Source: Shewanella eurypsychrophilus (GTDB lineage Bacteria > Pseudomonadota > Gammaproteobacteria > Enterobacterales > Shewanellaceae). From it: DNA of 64,000 bases. Under the pieces are notes generated by a model. It worked only from the letters and a program-made list of their open reading frames with translations. It did not search any database and was not told the DNA's origin. The stretch is from the NCBI RefSeq assembly GCF_007004545.3, contig NZ_CP045503.2, forward strand, positions 273,501 to 337,500. The letters are read 5' to 3'. The position numbers were made by a program, and so were the translations under genes. Positions 57,493-64,000 of this stretch are shown here, in pieces. The first letter of the stretch is position 1. Each line of letters opens with the position of its first letter.

Positions 57493-58617
57493 ATGAAGGT
57501 AAATAAGATTCTGTTGTCTATGGTTGCGAGTGCTATTGCGCTATCTGGTGTTTCTACTTTGGCTCAGGCTGAAGATGGGATTAATGTTGGTGGTGCTGTA
57601 CGAGTTAACTATGCTTATAAGGATTACAGTGAAAGCTCAAAGGATAAAGGCGGCGATCTAACATTTGACATGGCTGCTATCAAGTTTAATGGTAAGAAAG
57701 GTGATTGGGGCTTGTCCGCGGAGTATCGCTTTACTTCCAGTACCGATTATATTAAATACGGTTATGGTTATTATGATCTGGATACAGACTGGCAGCTTCA
57801 ATTTGGTATTAACAAGGTCCCATTTGGTAACCCTGGCTTTATCTCTAATAGCTTCTGGTTCGGTATTCCTTACTACCTTGGCTTTGAAGATGACCATGAT
57901 ATTGGTGTAAAAGCGGTTTATGAGAAAAATGGCTGGCATACCGATATGGCGTTCTATAAGAATGCCGAGTACGGTGCAAGTGAAAACAAACGTTATGCTA
58001 CCGATCTTTATACCGGCACCATTAATGGTACCGAGTACAATAACGAAGAGACCAACCAGTTAAACCTGCGTCAGACCTACAAAATTGAGCATGAAGGTGG
58101 TTCAACCACATTTGGTGGTTCGGTTGAGGCAGGGCAGATCTACAATAGTAAAACAGGTAATACAGGTGATCGTTATGCTGTAGCGGCCCACCTCGATAGC
58201 AGCTTTAACGGCTGGAATCTGCAGTTGCAAGCTATGCAGTATGAATATGATGCTGCAGATAGCGCAGATGCAAACAAAATTGGTGTCTCTGTGGTTAGCT
58301 GGCAATATGAAATTGCCTCAAAAGGGCAGGCTTACAGCGCGAATATCGCTAAAACTGTCACAACGGATTGGGGTAGTCTGAAGTTTTATAACGATTTTGG
58401 TTTGATGACTCCAGATGTGGCCGACAGCAGCTATGATGACAGTTTGCAAAACGTGACAGGTGTTGCTATCTCTGCAGGTGCAACTTACACCATGATCGAT
58501 TTCATCATGGGTAAGAACATGACCTTCTCAACGGCGAATAACGACCATGTTGGTCTTCCTGAGATGGGTGATGACTGGGACAAGCGTGTCAACATCAACT
58601 TCGGTTACTACTTCTAA
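57493..58617 (+). CDS. Outer-membrane porin of the DMSP/acrylate locus
   Basis: A 374-residue trimeric-porin-like protein with a signal peptide ending TLAQA, short amphipathic strands throughout and a terminal NFGYYF, the mark for outer-membrane assembly. I choose the third of three in-frame starts (GTG 57487, ATG 57490, ATG 57493), giving MKVNKI with AAAGGG eight bases before. Its place after dddY suggests it admits DMSP. General anion or small-solute use is also possible. Confidence 0.83.
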   Translation: MKVNKILLSMVASAIALSGVSTLAQAEDGINVGGAVRVNYAYKDYSESSKDKGGDLTFDMAAIKFNGKKGDWGLSAEYRFTSSTDYIKYGYGYYDLDTDWQLQFGINKVPFGNPGFISNSFWFGIPYYLGFEDDHDIGVKAVYEKNGWHTDMAFYKNAEYGASENKRYATDLYTGTINGTEYNNEETNQLNLRQTYKIEHEGGSTTFGGSVEAGQIYNSKTGNTGDRYAVAAHLDSSFNGWNLQLQAMQYEYDAADSADANKIGVSVVSWQYEIASKGQAYSANIAKTVTTDWGSLKFYNDFGLMTPDVADSSYDDSLQNVTGVAISAGATYTMIDFIMGKNMTFSTANNDHVGLPEMGDDWDKRVNINFGYYF

Positions 58618-58698
58618 AGGATTTGGAAGTTAGCGATTTGGATAAGTTACCAAAGCTCCCGGTAGCTTATTCATAAACATCTTTTGGCTATTGTGCCG

Positions 58699-58731
58699 AC
58701 ACCAATCACTGGCGTGTGATTGGTGTTTTTT
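58699..58731 (+). terminator. Terminator after the porin gene
   Basis: ACACCAATCAC / GTGATTGGTGT stem of 11 bp, TGGCGT loop and six T. Confidence 0.92.
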
Positions 58732-58813
58732 GTGTTAAAGCCTAGGGTTTAAATACCGATGTTACAGGTGGAAGCTTGATTGTTATTCGGTTACCTTGAT
58801 AATAAACCTTTGT

Positions 58814-59683
58814 CTATTGCGAGGTAGACAGGCTTTCAGTATTCGCCTTAATCAGAGTAATTAATTGGTTGGTTGCCTCGGTTTGTGTATTTGGGTTGAG
58901 ATACAAAGACTCATTAAAGATAGGTAAAGGAGGAATATTATGTTCAACCGGGTCGAGAATTTCCATCTTGTCGTTAATACGAAACTCAGCGATAGGGGCT
59001 ATGGCTAAGTCATTCTCAACCGCCATGCACAGGGCATTTGGCGATGGAGTGGAAAGTAGCACATTAATCGGACGCATCGATATCTGATGATTGGCAAAGA
59101 CCTGAGCTCGAATAGGACAGTTCTCAGGGTAGAGTGCCATAGGTATGGTATCGCGCTTGTGGGCATTGCCGCCTTTGGCCGCTACCCAGTGAAAGTGGCG
59201 TTCAAACAGTAGCTCACCATGCCCTGGTGCTGGTGCTTGCCAGTGAGTCGCGACGATAACATCGAACTCGCCCTGATGCAGGCGTTTATAGAGATTTCCG
59301 CTCACATCGGTATCTATGACTAATTCGATACAGGTGAATTCGCGAATAAACTCAAGTAGGCAGCTATCGAGGTAACGATTAATATAGTCGGTAGGAACAC
59401 CGAAGCGAATCACCTCTTTGTTTTGACATTCTTTCAGTTCATCGAGCGCCTGAGAGTTTAGTTGCATCATCTTATATGCGTAGTTAAGCAGGGTTTCACC
59501 CGACTCTGTTAGCGTGACACCTTTATTATCTCTCAGTAACAATGACTGACCCACGCTCTCCTCAAGCTTTTTAATTTGCAGGCTCAGGGTTGATTGAGTT
59601 CGGCAGATCTTTTCCGCAGCCTTGGATAAATTTCCGCACTCGGCAACAGCGATAAAACCTTCTAATAATTCAATCTTAAGCAT
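58814..59683 (-). CDS. LysR-family regulator
   Basis: A LysR protein of about 289 residues beginning MLKIELLEGFIAVAE. The helix-turn-helix is GNLSKAAEKICRTQSTLSLQ. The frame extends 18 codons further from a TTG, but the ATG at 59683 gives the typical family start. It is convergent with the porin gene and divergent from a TetR gene; a role in the adjacent DMSP locus is possible. Confidence 0.88.
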   Translation of the reverse strand: MLKIELLEGFIAVAECGNLSKAAEKICRTQSTLSLQIKKLEESVGQSLLLRDNKGVTLTESGETLLNYAYKMMQLNSQALDELKECQNKEVIRFGVPTDYINRYLDSCLLEFIREFTCIELVIDTDVSGNLYKRLHQGEFDVIVATHWQAPAPGHGELLFERHFHWVAAKGGNAHKRDTIPMALYPENCPIRAQVFANHQISMRPINVLLSTPSPNALCMAVENDLAIAPIAEFRINDKMEILDPVEHNIPPLPIFNESLYLNPNTQTEATNQLITLIKANTESLSTSQ

Positions 59684-59819
59684 AGTCAGGGTGTTTTTGA
59701 TATTGGAATAGTAAATAGTGCTACCAGTATTACTCAATATCGAAATTGAGTGAAGCTTGTTACCTTATGATTGTGAAGTTGAAATTAGATTGTTTACTGG
59801 AAGTGTGACGGGGTTGATG

Positions 59820-60485
59820 ATGAGTAACTGGGAGCAGCGTGGTAATTACTTGATAGAGGTCGCTCAAAGATGTCTGCAAGGGCATAAGACATTCGATCTG
59901 TGTCGCTCACACTTAGTGAAGGCAAGCCAGATCTCTAAAGGAACCATATACAATCATTTTACCTCGGAAGCCGATCTTATTGTCGCAGTAGCTTGTGCCG
60001 ATTACAGTCGCTGGCTGAGCCAAGCCAAAGAAGATGATCTCAATTATAGCGATCCTCTCAAGCGAATTCTGTTCCACCACTGCAGTCGTCTACGAGATAC
60101 GCTATCTAATCAACGTTTCGTCATAGAACGTGTGATGCCCAATACTGAGATTTTACTGCAAGCGACTGAGTATTACCGCCACCGCTTCGAGAAACTTCAT
60201 TCTCAGTATGAGCAATGGAATAAGGACCTGATTAGCCAAGTCGGTGATGTTGCTGGTTTTGACAGGGCTGAACTCGTGGTCAACTATTTACGCGGCGCCA
60301 TGATTAATAGCGACGATGCTAATAAGCATAGCGGTGACGTGCAGATGTATTATCAATTCAGTTATGCACTCACTCACCTGATGGGACATTCAGATAAACG
60401 TATTCCCACTAAACTCGCATTTTCAGCTTGGCTGTCAGACTATAACCAAGTGCATGATCAACAGAATATGGCGAATTCGGTAGCT
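59820..60485 (+). CDS. TetR-family regulator
   Basis: A protein of about 222 residues. The DNA-binding part contains KASQISKGTIYNHFTSEADL, a TetR helix-turn-helix. An upstream extension is open from 59757, but MSNWEQRGNYLIEVAQ at 59820 is the family-like start (an ATG at 59817 is next to it). The stop is TGA at 60483-60485. The last three codons (SVA, 60477-60485) fall within a copy of the cpxA 3' end, so the C-terminus was probably replaced by that duplication. Confidence 0.82.
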
Positions 60486-60806
60486 TGATAGTGACTCTGA
60501 GATCATGGTGAGCATCCATTACGGTCCTTAGTCTCACTATTTACGTACTCTAAATGGCTAGCTCGGTAATTTTATAGTGACTCTGAGACGATGGGAGGCA
60601 AGGTTATCTGCAACGATTTCCCCTTGGTGAGCATCCATTACGGTCCTTAGTCTCACTATTTACGTACTCTAAATAGCTAGTTTGGTAGTTTTATTGTGAC
60701 TCTGAGACCATGGGGAGTCAGGTTGTCTGCAACTATTTCCCCTTGGTGAGCATCCATTACGGCTCTTAGTCTCACTATTTACGTATTCAAAATGGGTTAA
60801 AACTAG
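60477..60806. repeat. Three tandem copies of the cpxA 3' end
   Basis: Segments starting near 60477, 60563 and 60682 match the last 80-90 bases of cpxA. The word GTGACTCTGAGA begins at 60491, 60577, 60696 and, in the gene, 60826, giving periods of 86, 119 and 130 bases. On the minus strand copies 2 and 3 still read MDAHQGEIVADN, then LRVTIKLP, with an in-frame stop. Copy 1 has lost 33 bases (11 codons). All three also share about 45 bases, near CCATTACGG, that are not in cpxA. Confidence 0.92.
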
Positions 60807-62186
60807 CTAACTCGGTAGCTTGATAGTGACTCTGAGACCATGGGGAGTCAGGTTATCTGCAACGATTTCCCCCTGGTGGGCATCAATGGCTGCCTTAGTA
60901 ATAGCTAAACCTAGCCCCCAGCCGCCAGACTCTCTTTCTCGAGCTGTTTGAGGCCGATAGAAGGGGTCAAAAACAGCCTTTAGATCTTGTTCATTTTCAA
61001 TGCCTGGTCCATCATCAGCAATGGTTATTGTGACTTCCTTCTCTGATGATTGAGCTGTAATGCTTATTTGTTGCTCAGCATAGCGAATTGCATTTCTAAG
61101 TAAGTTTTCAATGGCCCGAGCAAGAGGCCTGGGATTAGTCGGTAGTGAGATCGCATCATCAATATCGATCACTAGCACTTTACCCTGCTGAGCCGCTTCA
61201 AAGTCCGCATCGTCGAGTACCTGGCTCAAGGTTTCATTGAGAGACACTAGGTGCTTAGTATCGTGAATGTTGAGCTTAACTCGAGAAAGCTCAAGCAATT
61301 CAGCAATCATCTGCTCCAATTGTTCAGCTTCATAACCAATTCGTTGAGTTTCAGCTGTATCTTGTCCCTTTTTTCGAGCCAGTGCCAAGGCTAATTGCAG
61401 CCTAGTGAGCGGGGTTCTCAGCTCATGAGATATATCACTAATTAACCTTTGTTGGCTGTGCACCATATTTTCAACCGAATCAGCCATGCTGTTAAATGCT
61501 AGAGCGAGTTGACCAATTTCATCTTTACGTTTTGTGGTCGATTTATCTACTCGGTTAGCTAGGTCTCCAGCGGCCAATGAGTCTGCAGTTAACTTTAGTG
61601 TGCGCAGAGGTTTACCTAAGTGCCAAGCAAGTAGCCCACATAAAAGTCCCGATAATATGATGGCTAAACCTAAGGTCAGTAATTTATTTTCGGCAAAAAA
61701 GAAAAACCAAGGGCGTGGATGGTGATCGGCTAGCCTGCCATAAATTGAGTATTGCTCTCCTGCCGCATTAAATTTATAGGGTCCAAAGATCAATTCACTC
61801 TTAAATTGATGAGTCATAGGGCGGTCGACTTCATCGGACATCAGCATGAATCGTCGTAAACCCCGTGATACCTTATGAGAGTTAATGACTCTTCCTTGAT
61901 GATCGACAATATAGAAACGAACAGGTTTGTCATTTCTATCTCTAAGATGGGTAAGGCGTTTAAGTCGACTTGTGTTGATGGTTTGTGGATCGCTTATTAA
62001 GCGCTCACTGATGTTATTGGCAACCCTTGTCAGCATCCTTTCTAAATGTGGAGGCAAGGGAGCACGATCATGATTTTGCTGCAATAAAGGCAGCAAGCCA
62101 ACAATGGCGATAATTAAGGAGCTACAAAACCAGAAGCCGAGCAGCAACTTAATAAATATTCGATTGGGAAGTTTACTTACAGTCAT
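60807..62186 (-). CDS. cpxA: Envelope-stress sensor histidine kinase CpxA
   Basis: A 459-residue sensor kinase. Membrane segments lie near residues 10-30 and 163-185 around a periplasmic domain; a HAMP domain follows, then HELRTPLTRLQ with the phosphorylated His, and the ATPase motifs NLLRNAIRYA, DDGPGIE and GGWGLGLAI. ATG at 62186 overlaps the cpxR stop as TGATG. CpxA senses misfolded envelope proteins and phosphorylates CpxR. Its 3' end is duplicated downstream. Confidence 0.9.
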   Translation of the reverse strand: MTVSKLPNRIFIKLLLGFWFCSSLIIAIVGLLPLLQQNHDRAPLPPHLERMLTRVANNISERLISDPQTINTSRLKRLTHLRDRNDKPVRFYIVDHQGRVINSHKVSRGLRRFMLMSDEVDRPMTHQFKSELIFGPYKFNAAGEQYSIYGRLADHHPRPWFFFFAENKLLTLGLAIILSGLLCGLLAWHLGKPLRTLKLTADSLAAGDLANRVDKSTTKRKDEIGQLALAFNSMADSVENMVHSQQRLISDISHELRTPLTRLQLALALARKKGQDTAETQRIGYEAEQLEQMIAELLELSRVKLNIHDTKHLVSLNETLSQVLDDADFEAAQQGKVLVIDIDDAISLPTNPRPLARAIENLLRNAIRYAEQQISITAQSSEKEVTITIADDGPGIENEQDLKAVFDPFYRPQTARERESGGWGLGLAITKAAIDAHQGEIVADNLTPHGLRVTIKLPS

Positions 62187-62869
62187 CAAGTTAGCCAGAT
62201 ATAACCTTTTCCACGAATGGTCTTAACTCTAGGTCGCCCATCTGTACGTTCAGGTAATTTTTTACGTAAATTAGAAAGATGCATATCTAAGCTTCTATCG
62301 AATGGCATTAGCTTTTTATTGAGCACTTTTTCGCTCAAATCATCTTTACTGATGAGCTCACCACTGTTTTGCACCATCTCGAACAATAAACCAAATTCAG
62401 TTCCGGTAAGTATGAGTAGCTGCTCCTGGCAATAGACTTCCTGACGACTCGGATCTAGTGTTATATCGCCATATTCATAGACTGTTGGCTGAACTTCTTC
62501 AGGTTTAATTTGAGTGCGGCGTATTATTGCTTTTATACGGGCAACAAGTTCACGGTCGTTAAAAGGTTTAGGTAGGTAATCATCGGCTCCAATTTCTAGT
62601 CCGACGACTCGATCTATCTCATCGCCGCGTGCTGTTAGCATTAATACCGGGGTCTGTTTTTTCGATCTAAGGGATTTAAGCACTTCAAACCCGTTTAACT
62701 TGGGCAGCATAACATCGAGTAAAATGAGGTCGTAATTATTGCTGAGGGCTAAATCTAGTCCTGACTGGCCATCATGTGCAAGAGTGAGCTCGAAGCCTTC
62801 AAGTTCCAGAAGTTGTGCTAATAATTCAGATAAGCCTAAATCATCGTCGATAAGTAACAGCTGGTTCAT
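62186..62869 (-). CDS. cpxR: Response regulator CpxR
   Basis: A 227-residue OmpR-type regulator. The receiver domain has DDD near residue 8, the phospho-acceptor Asp in LILLDVMLPK, and the conserved Lys in YLPKPFNDREL. The winged-helix C-terminus includes LTGTEFGLLFEM and VKTIRGKGYIWLT. Divergent from a CpxP/Spy gene with CpxR-box-like sites between, the classical arrangement. Confidence 0.93.
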   Translation of the reverse strand: MNQLLLIDDDLGLSELLAQLLELEGFELTLAHDGQSGLDLALSNNYDLILLDVMLPKLNGFEVLKSLRSKKQTPVLMLTARGDEIDRVVGLEIGADDYLPKPFNDRELVARIKAIIRRTQIKPEEVQPTVYEYGDITLDPSRQEVYCQEQLLILTGTEFGLLFEMVQNSGELISKDDLSEKVLNKKLMPFDRSLDMHLSNLRKKLPERTDGRPRVKTIRGKGYIWLT

Positions 62870-62945
62870 ATATGTCTTTAACCTTAAATGAATATGCTAA
62901 CAAGGTGAGTATACCTCTTTAGATGTCAATTGCAGTTTATCAATG

Positions 62946-62960
62946 TAAGTCTAAGTAAAG
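62946..62960 (+). promoter_or_regulatory. CpxR-box-like site 1
   Basis: GTAAG-TCTAA-GTAAA, one mismatch to GTAAA-N5-GTAAA, in the cpxR/cpxP intergenic region. Confidence 0.6.
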
Positions 62961-63010
62961 ATGGTAACGGGATGCATTAAAAAGATATTGAAATAGATGT
63001 GAACACTAAA

Positions 63011-63025
63011 TTTACAATATTTTAC
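63011..63025 (-). promoter_or_regulatory. CpxR-box-like site 2
   Basis: On the minus strand GTAAA-ATATT-GTAAA, a perfect match to the CpxR consensus, about 90 bases before the CpxP/Spy gene. Confidence 0.72.
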
Positions 63026-63115
63026 CTTGTACAAACCCTGACTTACATTGGACTCGCTAAACTTGATTGTGTTGAATGACGTGAGATAACTCACCCACAA
63101 ATAAAGGTCAGTGAT

Positions 63116-63604
63116 ATGAAAAAGAACACTTTGAAAGCAGGATTACTCGCAATCGTAGCAAGTACTGCCCTTATGGGCTCAGCGGTGTACGCAGATGAAG
63201 GGCAGCAAGACTGTCAACACCATATGAAGAGTGAGGGTAAGTCCCACCATGGTGGTATGCGCAAAATGTATCGAGGTTTAGACTTAACCGCTGAGCAAAA
63301 AACTGAAATAAAATCCTTAATGAAAGAGCAGAAAACAGCGATGAAAGATACTCGTCCAACAAAGGAAGAGCGTCAAGCTAAGAAAGCTGAGTTTTTAGCT
63401 CTGATCACCGCAGACAGTTTTGATGAGGCTAAAGCACAAGAGATGATGCAGACAAGGCAAGAGCATAGCCAGTCTAAAAGGCTTAGCATGGTAAAAGTGC
63501 AAAATAAGATCTACCAACTTTTAACTCCTGAGCAGCAAGTGCAGTTTAAAGCAAACTTTGAAAAGAGCCATTCACGTAAAGGCGAACGTAAAGGTGGGCA
63601 CTAG
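63116..63604 (+). CDS. CpxP/Spy-family periplasmic protein
   Basis: A 162-residue periplasmic protein with a signal peptide ending SAVYA. Two LTxxQ-type motifs are present (LDLTAEQKTE near residue 55, LLTPEQQVQ near residue 139) with a helical, very basic body and His-rich ends. The family includes CpxP, which restrains CpxA, and the chaperone Spy. Its place divergent from cpxRA favours CpxP. Confidence 0.87.
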   Translation: MKKNTLKAGLLAIVASTALMGSAVYADEGQQDCQHHMKSEGKSHHGGMRKMYRGLDLTAEQKTEIKSLMKEQKTAMKDTRPTKEERQAKKAEFLALITADSFDEAKAQEMMQTRQEHSQSKRLSMVKVQNKIYQLLTPEQQVQFKANFEKSHSRKGERKGGH

Positions 63605-63711
63605 TCATCAGTTTTAAGAGGTGAATTGATATACACTGAGATCATAGGCTTCCCCTGCTTGCTATTCTTAATAAGAAATTAATAGCTATATATAGTAGAA
63701 ATATGAACTCA

Positions 63712-64000
63712 TGAACCAAACTTCCCAATACGACTTTTGGGTCAAGTTAGCTAGTCGCGCTGCAGTCGCAACAGCCTTGACCCTCATTACTATCAAAATG
63801 GCTGCCTGGATGTATTCAGGTTCAGCCAGTATGTTAGCGTCTCTGACAGATTCTTTTGCCGATGCGCTAGCATCAATAGTTAACTTCATCGCAATTCGAT
63901 ATGCGATAGTCCCAGCCGATAAAGACCATAGATATGGCCATGGTAAAGCGGAGCCATTAGCGGCATTAGCGCAATCAGCCTTTATCCTAGGTTCTGCCTT
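63712..64000 (+). CDS. fieF: Cation-efflux pump FieF (3' partial)
   Basis: The start of a cation diffusion facilitator, cut by the window end after about 96 codons. It reads MNQTSQYDFWVKLASRAAVA, then a first membrane segment, SMLASLTDSFADALAS with the metal-site Asp pair, and HRYGHGKAEPLAALAQS. FieF exports Fe(II)/Zn(II) using the proton gradient, and it lies beside cpxP in many gammaproteobacteria. Confidence 0.92.

Overview
The window reads as chromosomal DNA of a marine Shewanella. The evidence is the gene content and order: ftsYEX-rpoH, a menDHCE operon, an MtrA/MtrB-style extracellular respiration cluster, split periplasmic flavocytochrome c genes, cpxRA with a CpxP/Spy protein, and fieF. 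Species cannot be fixed without a search. The DMSP/acrylate locus recalls what has been described in Shewanella woodyi and relatives. No tRNA, rRNA, CRISPR array, transposase or prophage gene was recognised.

Layout. 1-4675: ftsY (5' end missing, with a tandem-repeat acidic domain), ftsE, ftsX, rpoH. 4778-9771 (minus): menD-menH-menC-menE, with tightly coupled start and stop codons. 9772-10523: a 750-base divergent control region with a long hairpin and an FNR-like site. 10524-17435: dmsE-dmsF-dmsA-dmsB-dmsG, a decaheme cytochrome, outer-membrane barrel, molybdenum subunit, Fe-S subunit and chaperone, probably for DMSO-type respiration at the cell surface. 17542-28360: Lrp regulator with divergent amino-acid exporter, HDOD, TerB-like, DUF2780, YciC-like, DUF4145/Sel1 and DUF885-like genes, then a LysR/Bcr-type efflux pair. 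28577-30405: a frameshifted beta-barrel gene and a DTW-domain tRNA modification gene. 30852-33532: an EAL phosphodiesterase, a small secreted protein and a PilZ protein. 33792-39454: two M16 peptidase-family genes, a possible CheZ-like protein, trmL and a LysR gene. 39705-46041: yjjI/yjjW glycyl-radical system, aldehyde dehydrogenase and a divergent sigma-54 activator. 46165-51323: periplasmic catalase with an ankyrin partner, a CadC-like regulator and a divergent SGNH-like lipoprotein.

51426-60488 is the most interesting block: acuI-like acrylyl-CoA reductase, LysR, a Tat-exported flavoprotein, a tetraheme cytochrome, a periplasmic DMSP lyase (DddY family), a porin, and further LysR and TetR regulators. 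The inferred scheme is that DMSP enters through the porin and DddY cleaves it in the periplasm to DMS and acrylate. The flavoprotein/cytochrome pair then reduces acrylate to propionate as a respiratory electron acceptor, while AcuI removes acrylate that reaches the cytoplasm as acrylyl-CoA.

The right end (60477-64000) holds cpxA, cpxR, a CpxP/Spy protein with two CpxR-box-like sites between, and the start of fieF. The 3' end of cpxA has been copied three times downstream, and the outermost copy runs into the end of the tetR gene. Other non-coding points of interest are CTAG-rich tracts at three gene ends, a 75-base three-way-junction element near 30.5 kb, repeated palindromes upstream of the flavoprotein gene, and heptanucleotide repeats just before the porin ribosome site.
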